From Nostoc sphaeroides (GTDB lineage Bacteria; Cyanobacteriota; Cyanobacteriia; Cyanobacteriales; Nostocaceae), in NCBI RefSeq assembly GCF_003443655.1, contig NZ_CP031941.1, positions 2,785,501 to 2,849,500 on the forward strand: a DNA stretch of 64,000 nucleotides, written 5' to 3'. Within the stretch, counting starts at the first letter, position 1. The number at the start of each line of letters is the position of its first letter. This document shows, piece by piece, positions 45,629 through 54,332 of the stretch. Position numbers and translations under genes: made by a program. A model generated the notes under the pieces. It was given only the letters and a program-made list of their open reading frames with translations, ran no database searches and was not told the DNA's origin.

Positions 45629-46087
45629 CTACACAAAACCATCTCTTTCTGAGTCGGAGAGCGACAGATTTGAACGAAAAACATAATTTTGAGCCACTTT
45701 CCAATAGCGCGAGAACCGCTTCAGGTCAATATAGCCATCATAGTCAAAAAATGGTTCTACTTCTAGCATTTCCACTGCTATAGAACCCTCCATTTGATTG
45801 CAGATATCATCAAATCGGGGACTCGGACTCTTAGCTGTGACAACTAAATTCGCATCATGTTCTTGAGCAAAAGCTAAAATTTCTTGTGCCACATCGCCAC
45901 GACGGATAACAACGGGTAACTCTAGCAAGCATTCGTAGATAAAAGCGATGCGTTTGAGACTCAGTTGCCATTCCTCTATCAAAGCCTCGTCCCAAACCCA
46001 GATAGCTGGGGCATCGGGATATTTTTGTAGTACAGGGTTGTATCGACTGAGGCAATCTCCATGTATCCAAACAATTGGTTTAGTCAT
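45629..46087 (-). CDS. Photolyase/cryptochrome N-terminal-like domain protein
   Basis: 152 residues resembling the alpha/beta antenna domain of DNA photolyases: W-I-H-G-D-C-L-S-x-x-N-P-V-L, A-I-W-V-W-D-E, R-R-G-D-V and L-V-V-T-A-K-S-P-S-P-R-F. Lacks the FAD domain, which is encoded by the preceding gene on the same strand, so the pair is a photolyase split in two with the order reversed. Its ATG arises in the TAGTCAT repeat (ATGACTA). Confidence 0.75.
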   Translation of the reverse strand: MTKPIVWIHGDCLSRYNPVLQKYPDAPAIWVWDEALIEEWQLSLKRIAFIYECLLELPVVIRRGDVAQEILAFAQEHDANLVVTAKSPSPRFDDICNQMEGSIAVEMLEVEPFFDYDGYIDLKRFSRYWKVAQNYVFRSNLSLSDSERDGFV

Positions 46088-46192
46088 TAGTCATTAGTCA
46101 TTAGTCATTAGTCATTAGTCATTAGTCATTAGTCATTAGTCATTAGTCATTAGTCATTAGTCATTTGTCATTTGTCATTAGTCATTTGTCAA
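46081..46192. repeat. TAGTCAT heptamer array, 16 units
   Basis: Twelve perfect TAGTCAT units followed by four with TTGTCAT-type changes. It separates the two photolyase half-genes and supplies the start codon of the second one. Confidence 0.93.
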
Positions 46193-46198
46193 GAGTTA

Positions 46199-47095
46199 TT
46201 ATTCTCTTCCTTGTCCCCCTTGTCCTCCCCTACTCCCCCTGCTCCCCTTCCCTTTCTTTGGGCGCTGCCAACTTTGGCTATTGGCTTGTTTGCTAAATTC
46301 CCCTTTCGGAAAAAGTCGCACTTCTAATTCTTCATAGCTGCCTTCAAAATCACAATGGCCGTAAAGGGGACATTTCTGGCAATAAACGCCTTTGGTGTAG
46401 CGTTCTAAGTTCTCACGATTGAAAAAATACGGTTTCTGACTAAAGGTGCTGGCAACCCACTGCCATGACATATTATTACTAGCAGGATCTCCATCTAAAA
46501 GGTGTTCGAGAAACCATTTGGCTCCTGCTTGCCAACGAATACGCAGCCAATGGACAATGTAAGCTGCTAGCCACATTCGGGCGTGGTTATGGAGATAGCC
46601 AGTTTCTTTTAAGTCACGGCTAAAACTGTCGATGCAAACTCTACCTGTCGTTCCTTGTCTGATATTTTGGGGCAATTCGGGTGCATATTCAGCCACAGTG
46701 TAACCAGTTTTGTACTCTTCCTGGTCTTTCCAGATTCCATCTCCTAATTTGACATACAACCGTTGCCAGTAGTCGCGCCAGCCTAACTCGTTAATTAGTT
46801 TTGTAGCATCATTTGGGTGCTGTACCCGTTCAAGGACATAATCTCGAATTTCTCGCAAACTCAAAACGCCATAGCGAATGTAAGGCGAAAGTCGCGTGAC
46901 TGCACCTGCGAAAAAATTTCGTGTTTGCGCGTAGCTTACTGCATCGATTTTTTCCAGCGCTTTCTCTGCCGCTTTGCGTCCTCCGACGGTTTGACTGATG
47001 TGGTCATCGCGTTGCGCCGCATCTGGGAATTGTTCGCGCAGGTAGGCTACCAACTCATCGCGGTTGGTAAATTCGCGTTGCATATCTTTAGCCAT
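46199..47095 (-). CDS. Photolyase/cryptochrome FAD-binding domain protein
   Basis: 298 residues matching the C-terminal FAD-binding domain of DNA photolyase (FAD_binding_7): S-P-Y-I-R-Y-G-V-L-S, E-L-G-W-R-D-Y-W-Q-R, T-G-Y-L-H-N-H-A-R-M-W and D-G-D-P-A-S-N-N-M-S-W-Q-W. Four Cys near the end (C-Q-K-C-P-L-Y-G-H-C) are unusual for a photolyase. It has no N-terminal antenna domain. The last ~18 residues (K-G-S-R-G-S-R-G-G-Q-G-G-Q) are encoded by CCCCTTGTCC-type low-complexity DNA and are probably a repeat-derived tail. Confidence 0.88.
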   Translation of the reverse strand: MAKDMQREFTNRDELVAYLREQFPDAAQRDDHISQTVGGRKAAEKALEKIDAVSYAQTRNFFAGAVTRLSPYIRYGVLSLREIRDYVLERVQHPNDATKLINELGWRDYWQRLYVKLGDGIWKDQEEYKTGYTVAEYAPELPQNIRQGTTGRVCIDSFSRDLKETGYLHNHARMWLAAYIVHWLRIRWQAGAKWFLEHLLDGDPASNNMSWQWVASTFSQKPYFFNRENLERYTKGVYCQKCPLYGHCDFEGSYEELEVRLFPKGEFSKQANSQSWQRPKKGKGSRGSRGGQGGQGRE

Positions 47096-47360
47096 GTGAA
47101 CTTTGAAGGGTGAGAATAAATAAAAATACTTGTGGGTTAAGTCATTATTATGGCGGATAAATATAAGCGTACACCGTAGGGGTTGCCGCAGGCATCGCTC
47201 TCAACCTTATTAGAGAACTTTTATTTATGGTAAACAAAGATGAATGAGTGCATAGGCTTGCAAGAACCGCAGGCATAGCTCATTGTCCTAATTTTTACTG
47301 GTGACGTGAATATCCTAGTAAGGCTAGACTGTCAGGGCAAACTGTGTTGCAAAAAACACC

Positions 47361-49145
47361 ATGAACCTCTGCATTAATCCCCATTGCCCAAGACCCCAAA
47401 ATTCTGAAAATATACTGTTTTGTCAAGCCTGTGGCTCAGAATTGCTCTTGGAAGGACGGTATCGAGTGACTCGCCAATTAGGTGCTGGTGGTTTTGCCAA
47501 GACATTTGAAGTCAACTACGCTAACACCCTTAAAGTCTTAAAAGTTCTAATGCTGGATGATGCCAAGGCAGTATCCCTGTTTCAGCAAGAAGCACAAGTC
47601 TTAAGCCATCTGAATCATCCAGGGATTCCAAAGGGAGATGGGTACTTTACCTTTTCTCCCAAAAATAGCCAAGCGCCACTGCATTGCTTGGTAATGGAGA
47701 AAATCGAGGGGTTAGACTTGTACCAATATATGGAACAACGAAGTAATCGCCCCATTGATGAAAAGTTAGCACTTTTATGGCTAACTCAGTTGGCAAATAT
47801 TTTGCATGAAGTGCATCAACAGAACTTTTTTCATAGAGATATCAAGCCAGCAAATATTATGCTCAAAGCAGATGGACATCTAGCTTTGATAGATTTTGGT
47901 ACAGCAAGAGAAGTTACACAAACCTATCATCAAAAAGCAGCAGGGCAGAATATAACAGGGATTATTTCACCAGGTTATACACCATTGGAACAAGCCAATG
48001 GTAAAGCCGTACCACAATCAGACTTTTTCGCCCTCGGTCGCACATTTGTTTATTTACTTACTGGCAAATCTCCAGATCAATTTTCTGAAGACCCGCGAAC
48101 TGGTAAGTTAATGTGGCGAGACAGTGCCTCACAAATATCTAAGCAGGTAGTTGGTTTGATTGATTACCTGATGGAAGCATTTCCTGGCAAGCGTCCTCAA
48201 AATGCCCAGATGATTTTGAGGTGTCTATCAGAGATTAATTCAACTGTGCAGTCATATTCTATTGGTTCTTCAGCATCACAATTACCACCTACAGAAATAG
48301 AAAAGCCTAAACAAAGTAAGCAACTTAAAAGCTCAGTGACTACCCAAATTGAATCTTCAAAAACTGAAACCAATATATTTTCTAGCAAGACTGCCCAATT
48401 CACAGGTGGAGTAATTGCTTTCGCTATACTATTTTTAATTAAATTCGGTAGTCGAGGAATCTATAAGCCTTTTCAATCTCATCCAAGTCAGCCAGTGCTA
48501 ACTTCAACACCAACTGAGCTACAAGCAAGTAATTCTAAGGAGTCAGCAAATAATTCTGAGCAAGCAAGTACTGATTCAACGAGTCAACAACCTTCTATTT
48601 CTGAGGAAAATATACCTTCAGGTGTTCCATCTGGTTGGAAGAAGTTTGAGGGTGGTGGTGCAGAATTGTGGTTGCCTCCAAGTTGGGAAGGTGGCGACCC
48701 CAGTCAAAATCTAGATGCAATGATTAGAAAAATAGAAAGCCTTGGTTCAAGCTGGGAAGGGTCTGCTCAAATGCTGAAACTAAACCCTTCGGCCTTTTCT
48801 ATCTTGGCTTTTGACTCGTATAAGGGTGAATCAAGCTTCCCAACTAATGTAATTGTCTCTTATGAAAAAATACCTATTAAGATGAATTTAGAAACTTATT
48901 TACAAGAGACACTCAATAAGTTTCCTTCTGATATTCGAGTGATAAATGTAAAGACAGGATCTATTGAAGGCTATGAAATAGGAAAAATAATCACGGAAAT
49001 ACGGCTTCGGGATGCTAAACAAATATACTATTTAATTAAAGACAGAAGCAGTATTAGGGCTGTAATTTTTTCTACTAGTACCAATGAATTTGAAGTACGC
49101 TTACCAGTATTTGAAGGAAGTTTTGGTACTTTCTCAGTGAAGTAG
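47361..49145 (+). CDS. Serine/threonine protein kinase with N-terminal zinc ribbon and one membrane helix
   Basis: 594 residues. A zinc-ribbon (Cys4, Cys9, Cys21, Cys24) precedes the kinase domain: G-A-G-G-F-A-K-T (41-48), F-H-R-D-I-K-P-A-N (His158, Asp160) and D-F-G-T-A-R (Asp178). A single membrane helix lies near 350-366, then a Ser/Thr/Gln-rich linker and a C-terminal ~150-residue globular domain, likely outside the cytoplasm, of unknown ligand (PsbP/DcrB-like in look). This zinc-ribbon kinase layout is common in cyanobacteria. Confidence 0.9.
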   Translation: MNLCINPHCPRPQNSENILFCQACGSELLLEGRYRVTRQLGAGGFAKTFEVNYANTLKVLKVLMLDDAKAVSLFQQEAQVLSHLNHPGIPKGDGYFTFSPKNSQAPLHCLVMEKIEGLDLYQYMEQRSNRPIDEKLALLWLTQLANILHEVHQQNFFHRDIKPANIMLKADGHLALIDFGTAREVTQTYHQKAAGQNITGIISPGYTPLEQANGKAVPQSDFFALGRTFVYLLTGKSPDQFSEDPRTGKLMWRDSASQISKQVVGLIDYLMEAFPGKRPQNAQMILRCLSEINSTVQSYSIGSSASQLPPTEIEKPKQSKQLKSSVTTQIESSKTETNIFSSKTAQFTGGVIAFAILFLIKFGSRGIYKPFQSHPSQPVLTSTPTELQASNSKESANNSEQASTDSTSQQPSISEENIPSGVPSGWKKFEGGGAELWLPPSWEGGDPSQNLDAMIRKIESLGSSWEGSAQMLKLNPSAFSILAFDSYKGESSFPTNVIVSYEKIPIKMNLETYLQETLNKFPSDIRVINVKTGSIEGYEIGKIITEIRLRDAKQIYYLIKDRSSIRAVIFSTSTNEFEVRLPVFEGSFGTFSVK

Positions 49146-49289
49146 TTGCTTGTAAGTAAAAATTGCTTCTAATTGTTTGGGTTTTGCTATTATTCAACCA
49201 AAACTAATACTATTCGTAATTAGTGGTTACGTGCGATCGCTCAATCTATGTACAATTCTAAAGCGGTCGCAATCTCTCACACTTCTATC

Positions 49290-49781
49290 ATGAGCAATAT
49301 TCCCCAAGTCGGACAACCAGCGCCAGATTTCTCCACCCCTGACCAAAATGGCAATTCAGTCACTCTCGACGATCTCAGCAGTCAGTGGGTTGTCCTCTAC
49401 TTCTACCCCAAAGATGACACACCCGGTTGTACCACCGAAGCGAAAGATTTCAGCGAGTTGTATCAAGACTTCAGCGCACTGGGAACGAAAATCTTAGGCG
49501 TGAGTCCCGATTTGGGTAAGTCCCATTGTAAATTTATCAGCAAACATAACTTGTCAATCACCCTTTTAAGTGACCCAGAACATATTTTGACAGAAGCCTA
49601 CGGCGCTTGGCGCTTAAAAAAATTTATGGGCAAAGAATATATGGGTGTTGCTCGCTCAACTTTTTTAATTTCACCTGATAAAATGATTGTCTATGCTTGG
49701 CCGAATGTGAAAACCAAAGGTCATGCTTTGGCCGTTTTAACTAAATTAAGGGAATTAGCAGCAACGCAAAGTCCCAAATGA
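49290..49781 (+). CDS. bcp: Peroxiredoxin Q/BCP
   Basis: 163 residues from the ATG at 49290 (M-S-N-I-P-Q-V-G); an upstream ATG at 49248 adds 14 non-conserved residues. Thiol peroxidase with peroxidatic Cys in D-D-T-P-G-C-T-T-E. The usual second Cys five residues later is replaced by Lys. Another Cys (S-H-C-K-F-I-S-K) sits in the third helix, a position used as resolving Cys in one PrxQ subgroup. No signal peptide. Confidence 0.93.
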   Translation: MSNIPQVGQPAPDFSTPDQNGNSVTLDDLSSQWVVLYFYPKDDTPGCTTEAKDFSELYQDFSALGTKILGVSPDLGKSHCKFISKHNLSITLLSDPEHILTEAYGAWRLKKFMGKEYMGVARSTFLISPDKMIVYAWPNVKTKGHALAVLTKLRELAATQSPK

Positions 49782-49875
49782 GTTAGGCAAACACGATTGG
49801 ATGCAGGTATAGTTACAGCAATGCTACGTGAATCACATTTATAGTAATCAAGCAGGATGTGAGCAGCTTATTTGA

Positions 49876-50092
49876 GCAAGCGATGCTGATGCACTACTAA
49901 CAGAAGAGACTAAAGAAATTATCAAAGGTAAAATTGATGTATTAGTTATTCAAAATCAGCTATAGTTACTAATAAATAAAACAAGATAAACCAATGTATG
50001 CTTTATCTGAGACATTAACTTTATATAGACGCGAAAATGAATTATATAAAGTTTTGAATATGTTAAAAACAATAGGTCAAGTTATAAGTTAA
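49876..50092 (+). pseudogene. Decayed remnant of the HsdR-N-like nuclease gene that follows
   Basis: Frame pieces E-I-I-K-G-K-I-D-V-L-V-I-Q-N-Q-L, a stop (TAG at 49963-49965 where the intact gene has Trp), then L-L-I-N-K-T-R, and, after a loss of roughly 65 codons and a frame change, Y-A-L-S-E-T-L-T-L-Y-R-R-E-N-E-L-Y-K-V-L. They match in order the active gene at 50168-50794, so this is an old tandem copy. Confidence 0.82.
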
Positions 50093-50167
50093 TTATCTTT
50101 AATATTTGTATATAGGTTAATTTTAGAAACCTGTTATAATATTTAAACTGCATCTTTAAAATGAATT

Positions 50168-50794
50168 ATGGTTCAATTTATTCAAGCACAAAATGTTGGG
50201 CTTGCCTATTTGGAAGAAAGATTTAGTCTACAACTAGCCAAAGATGAGGCATTCTTCACAGAATGGTTTGAAAATTTACCGGAAACTACAGATTTAGAAA
50301 AGCAAGATTTAGACAGAATAAAACTTCATTTTCTCCGCTTAGTCAAGCGTCCTCCTTTGTCAGAAGAAACAGTAAAATTAGTAGTTTTATCTACTTTACT
50401 CAATTTAGCTGGATTTTATGATGAGCCTTTTTATATGAGAGGCGAGGAATCAATAAGAATTTCTGCGGAAGATGAAGGAGAAATCATTAGAGGTAGAATT
50501 GATGTTTTAGTTATTCAAGAACAATTTTGGTTGTTAGCAATTGAATCTAAAAGGTCTAGCTTTTCTCTTTTAGAAGCCGTACCTCAAGCACTTGTTTATA
50601 TGTTGGCTAATCCTAATCAAGACAAACCTACTTTTGGATTAGTAACAAATGGTAGTCATTTCATTTTTGTAAAACTGATTAAACAAAATATACCAAAGTA
50701 TGCGTTATCTGATGAATTTACGGTGTTGAGAAGAAAAAATGAATTGTATCAAGTTCTAAGTGTATTAAAAAATTTGAGTCAAACTTTGAAATAA
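50168..50794 (+). CDS. HsdR-N-like (PD-(D/E)XK) nuclease-domain protein
   Basis: 208 residues resembling the N-terminal nuclease domain of type I restriction subunits, a family common in cyanobacteria without partner genes. Motif: G-R-I-D-V-L-V-I (Asp) and A-I-E-S-K-R (Glu, Lys). No helicase or methylase genes are nearby, so a classical restriction role is doubtful. It ends 2 bp before the cysteine desulfurase gene (same strand). Confidence 0.75.
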   Translation: MVQFIQAQNVGLAYLEERFSLQLAKDEAFFTEWFENLPETTDLEKQDLDRIKLHFLRLVKRPPLSEETVKLVVLSTLLNLAGFYDEPFYMRGEESIRISAEDEGEIIRGRIDVLVIQEQFWLLAIESKRSSFSLLEAVPQALVYMLANPNQDKPTFGLVTNGSHFIFVKLIKQNIPKYALSDEFTVLRRKNELYQVLSVLKNLSQTLK

Positions 50795-50796
50795 TT

Positions 50797-52005
50797 ATGT
50801 CTATTCGTCCTATATACCTTGATTGCCACGCTACAACAGCCGTAGATGAACGGGTATTAGCAGCAATGCTCCCCTACTTCACAGAAAAGTTTGGCAACCC
50901 AGCAAGTATCGGTCATGTTTACGGTTGGGAAGCAGAAGCTGCTGTTAAGCAAACGCGAGAGATTTTAGCAGCAGCAATTAACGCTACTCCTGAAGAAATT
51001 GTTTTTACCAGTGGTGCAACAGAAGCGAATAATTTAGCTGTTAAAGGTGTTGCTGAAGCTTATTTTAAAAAAGGTCAGCATATTATTACTGTTGTCACTG
51101 AACATAATGCAGTAACTGACCCTTGTAATTATTTAAAAACTCTCGGTTTTGAAATCACTATTCTCCCAGTTAAAAAAGATGGACTTATTGATTTAAATGA
51201 GTTAAACAAAGCTTTCCGCCCTGAGACAATTTTGGTTTCGGTAATGGCTGCAAATAACGAAATTGGCGTTTTACAGCCAATAGCCGAAATTGGGGAACTA
51301 TGCCATGCTTACAACATCATTTTCCACACCGATGCAGCCCAAGCTATTGGTAAAATTCCCCTGGATGTGCAAGCGATGAAAATTGACTTGATGTCGCTAA
51401 CTGCACACAAAGTATATGGGCCAAAGGGAATTGGGGCGCTGTACGTCCGCAGGCGTAACCCCAGAGTCCAACTAGCTCCCCAGCAGCACGGCGGCGGACA
51501 TGAACGGGGGATGCGGTCTGGGACATTGTATACACCGCAAATTGTCGGCTTTGGGAAGGCTGTAGAAATCGCTTTGGCTGAACAAGCAACAGAAAACCAA
51601 CGCCTCACCCAGTTAAGGCAAAGCTTGTGGTCACAGCTTTCCCAACTTGAAGGAATTCATCTCAACGGACATCCTCAATACCGATTGGCGGGAAACTTGA
51701 ATATCAGCGTTGAGGGAGTGGATGGAGCCGCACTGTTGCTAGGATTACAGCCAGTAATGGCGATTTCTTCTGGTTCTGCTTGCTCATCGGCAAGTACAGC
51801 CCCCTCCCATGTACTTACAGCACTGGGAAACCCCCAACAGTTAGCTTATGCCTCAGTGCGGTTTGGGATTGGCCGATTTAATACCCAAGAGGAAATTGAT
51901 ATTGTGGCGAAACATGCGATCGCCACCATTCAAAGTTTACGCAATTCCTCCTTTATGGATTCTCACGCAAGAAAGCGCCAATCTGATCTAGCTCCTGCTG
52001 ATTGA
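50797..52005 (+). CDS. Cysteine desulfurase
   Basis: 402 residues, IscS/NifS type. Releases sulfur from cysteine for Fe-S clusters and thio-cofactors. PLP signature with T-A-H-K-V-Y-G-P-K-G (Lys), T-E-H-N-A-V (His) and the sulfur-carrying Cys in S-S-G-S-A-C-S-S-A-S. The last ~20 residues overlap the 3' end of the aldo/keto reductase gene on the other strand by 53 bp. Confidence 0.94.
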   Translation: MSIRPIYLDCHATTAVDERVLAAMLPYFTEKFGNPASIGHVYGWEAEAAVKQTREILAAAINATPEEIVFTSGATEANNLAVKGVAEAYFKKGQHIITVVTEHNAVTDPCNYLKTLGFEITILPVKKDGLIDLNELNKAFRPETILVSVMAANNEIGVLQPIAEIGELCHAYNIIFHTDAAQAIGKIPLDVQAMKIDLMSLTAHKVYGPKGIGALYVRRRNPRVQLAPQQHGGGHERGMRSGTLYTPQIVGFGKAVEIALAEQATENQRLTQLRQSLWSQLSQLEGIHLNGHPQYRLAGNLNISVEGVDGAALLLGLQPVMAISSGSACSSASTAPSHVLTALGNPQQLAYASVRFGIGRFNTQEEIDIVAKHAIATIQSLRNSSFMDSHARKRQSDLAPAD

Positions 52006-52909
52006 GGCGAAATTTCCCAGCAGCGATGATTCCTTCCACCTGCTTGGGATTGCGTGCGCCAACGATCGCAGCCGTCACCGCCGGATTGTTTAAAGTCCAA
52101 GCGATCGCTACCTCACCAGGGGAGCGATCGTATTGCTTACCAATATCCTGTAACACCTCCACCAGCTTCAGGTTACGAGATAGACGTGGCTCCTGAAATT
52201 CACTGCTATTCTTGCGCCAATCATCATCTGGTAAATTAGCAACCCGCTCAGATGTCATCTTTCCAGTAAGCAAGCCAGATTGCATCGGTGAATACACAAT
52301 TACACCGATGTTATTTTCTTTACAGAAGGGCAAAATTTCGTTTTCGACATCGCGCTTAACTAGTGAATAAGGCGGTTGTAATGAGGTAACTGGTGAAATC
52401 TCTTGAACACGTTTCAACTGTTCTACATTGAAATTTGAAACTCCGATATAGCGAACCTTCCCTTCATCTTTGAGCTTGGCTAGAGTCGTCCAGCCTTCTT
52501 CGATATCTGAGTCTGGGTTAGGCCAGTGGATCTGGTAGAGATCAATGGTTTCAATATCAAGTCGGCGCAAACTATCTTCAACTTCCCGCCGCACAGAATC
52601 CGCCTTCAAGCTGCGACCAATTTCGCCCTTTTCATCCCAGATCATTGAGCATTTAGTAAAAATGTAGGGACGACTAGATCGACCCTTGAGCGCCTTAGCA
52701 ACAACCTCCTCCGAATGTCCCAGACCATAGATAGCTGCGGTGTCAATCCAATTAACGCCCAGATCCAGAGCGCGAGCGATCGCTTCCATCGATTCCTGAT
52801 CATCCTGCGCTCCCCAACCAAAAGCCCATCCACCTCCACCGATCGCCCAAGCTCCAAAGCCGATTGGGGTAATGTGAAGCTCCGAATTACCGAGCTGTTT
52901 GGTTTGCAT
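51953..52909 (-). CDS. Aldo/keto reductase
   Basis: 318 residues from the ATG at 52909, preceded by TTGGAG; the frame continues to 52939. NAD(P)H-dependent TIM-barrel enzyme with the catalytic D-T-A-A-I-Y-G (Asp, Tyr), F-T-K (Lys) and I-H-W (His). V-G-A-R-N-P-K-Q-V-E marks the NADP site. Substrate unknown. Its 3' end overlaps the end of the convergent cysteine desulfurase gene. Confidence 0.93.
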   Translation of the reverse strand: MQTKQLGNSELHITPIGFGAWAIGGGGWAFGWGAQDDQESMEAIARALDLGVNWIDTAAIYGLGHSEEVVAKALKGRSSRPYIFTKCSMIWDEKGEIGRSLKADSVRREVEDSLRRLDIETIDLYQIHWPNPDSDIEEGWTTLAKLKDEGKVRYIGVSNFNVEQLKRVQEISPVTSLQPPYSLVKRDVENEILPFCKENNIGVIVYSPMQSGLLTGKMTSERVANLPDDDWRKNSSEFQEPRLSRNLKLVEVLQDIGKQYDRSPGEVAIAWTLNNPAVTAAIVGARNPKQVEGIIAAGKFRLNQQELDQIGAFLRENP

Positions 52910-53110
52910 ATCTATTTTCTCCAAGGATTTTTGAGTCAATTGTTAGTTTAGGTTGCAAATATTTTCTCAACCGCTATCTGAGGTGTGAATGACTACTGGT
53001 GAAAACACAACAGCAAATCATTACTTATGTAGGATTACTAAATCCTAAGTGTACTAGACTTGCTCGAAGATAGTAACATTTGTCAGTGTTTATCAAAATA
53101 GAGAAGTAAT

Positions 53111-53851
53111 ATGTCAGAAGATTTAAAAGGTAAAGTTGCGCTGATTACTGGTGCAAACAAAGGTATCGGGTATGAGATCGCACGCCAACTAGGTTCTAGA
53201 GACGCTACTGTTCTTGTTGCTGCAAGAGATATCAAACGTGGTGAAGAAGCGGCGAATAAACTTTGTTTAAATGAGATCGATGCCCGATCAGTTCAACTTG
53301 ATGTCACCGACCAAAAAACAATCGATTCTGCGACTAAACAAATTGAAAGCGAATTCGGAAAACTTGACATCCTTGTAAACAATGCTGGGATAATCAGTGA
53401 TGGCGATCGCCTTCCACCGAGTCAAGTTGATATTGAAACACTGCGACACACTTACGAGACGAATGTATTTGGAGTGTTTGCAGTTATAAAAGCGATGCTG
53501 CCACTTTTAAAGAAGTCAACAGCAGGGCGAATAGTGAATTTATCAAGTGGTTTAGGTTCTCTGACTCTAAACTCTGACCCAAATTATGAGTTCGCTGATT
53601 TTCAGCTTCTTGCATATAACTCATCAAAGACAGCAGTAAATGCGCTCACAGTTTTGTTGGCTACTGAACTTAAAGATACCCCGATTAAAATTAATGCTGC
53701 TGACCCAGGTTTTACAGCAACTGACATTAATCAATACCAAGGATACCGCACTGTTGAGCAGGGAGCGATCGTAGCAGTGAGACTTGCCACTCTACCTGAT
53801 GATGGTTCTAGCGGAGGCTTTTTTGATGAGGATGGCCTAGTTCCCTGGTAG
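53111..53851 (+). CDS. Short-chain dehydrogenase/reductase
   Basis: 246 residues, classical SDR: T-G-A-N-K-G-I-G cofactor loop, N-N-A-G, N-L-S-S-G (Ser) and Y-N-S-S-K (Tyr, Lys). The A-A-R-D stretch after strand 2 suggests NADPH preference. Resembles carbonyl-reductase-like SDRs (extra residues before the active-site Tyr). Substrate unknown. Divergent from the aldo/keto reductase gene, 200 bp apart. Confidence 0.92.
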   Translation: MSEDLKGKVALITGANKGIGYEIARQLGSRDATVLVAARDIKRGEEAANKLCLNEIDARSVQLDVTDQKTIDSATKQIESEFGKLDILVNNAGIISDGDRLPPSQVDIETLRHTYETNVFGVFAVIKAMLPLLKKSTAGRIVNLSSGLGSLTLNSDPNYEFADFQLLAYNSSKTAVNALTVLLATELKDTPIKINAADPGFTATDINQYQGYRTVEQGAIVAVRLATLPDDGSSGGFFDEDGLVPW

Positions 53852-53960
53852 GAAGTAAGGGACTTCCAACTAAAAAAATATCCCATTGGGCAGGGGAGCA
53901 GGGGGCAGGGGGCACACTTCGACTGCGCTCAGTGACCAGGGGGCAGGGGAAGAATAATAA
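53852..53960. repeat. GGGACTTCC end and GGGGCAGGGG low-complexity sequence
   Basis: AAGGGACTTCCAACTAAAAA, as at the left ends of the other GGACTTCC elements, followed by CAGGGGGCAGGGG-type sequence. The matching right end was not found. Confidence 0.5.
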
Positions 53961-54303
53961 CTCCTAACTCCTAACTCCTAACTCCTAACTCCTAACTCCT
54001 AACTCCTAACTCCTAACTCCTAACTCCTAACTCCTAACTCCTAACTCCTAACTCCTAACTCCTAACTCCTAACTCCTAACTCCTAACTCCTAACTCCTAA
54101 CTCCTAACTCCTAACTCCTAACTCCTAACTCCTAACTCCTAACTCCTAACTCCTAACTCCTAACTCCTAACTCCTAACTCCTAACTCCTAACTCCTAACT
54201 CCTAACTCCTAACTCCTAACTCCTAACTCCTAACTCCTAACTCCTAACTCCTAACTCCTAACTCCTAACTCCTAACTCCTAACTCCTAACTCCTAACTCC
54301 TAA
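53961..54303. repeat. 49 perfect copies of the heptamer CTCCTAA
   Basis: 343 bp = 49 x 7, in unbroken register from 53961 to 54303, between the convergent SDR and peptidase genes. It is bordered on the right by CTCCCCACTCCCCACTCCCC. Reverse complement (TTAGGAG) arrays occur at 23751 and 63510. Confidence 0.97.
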
Positions 54304-54332
54304 CTCCCCACTCCCCACTCCCCACTCCCCAT

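Noticed and set aside
45633..45783. Short plus-strand frame upstream of the riboswitch region
   Set aside because: Opposite to the photolyase N-domain gene; no independent support.
50168..50794. Type I restriction-modification locus
   Set aside because: Only an HsdR-N-like nuclease domain is present; there is no helicase part, hsdM or hsdS.
53961..54303. Possible CRISPR or telomere-like array
   Set aside because: Perfect heptamers without spacers, typical of short tandem repeats in this group.
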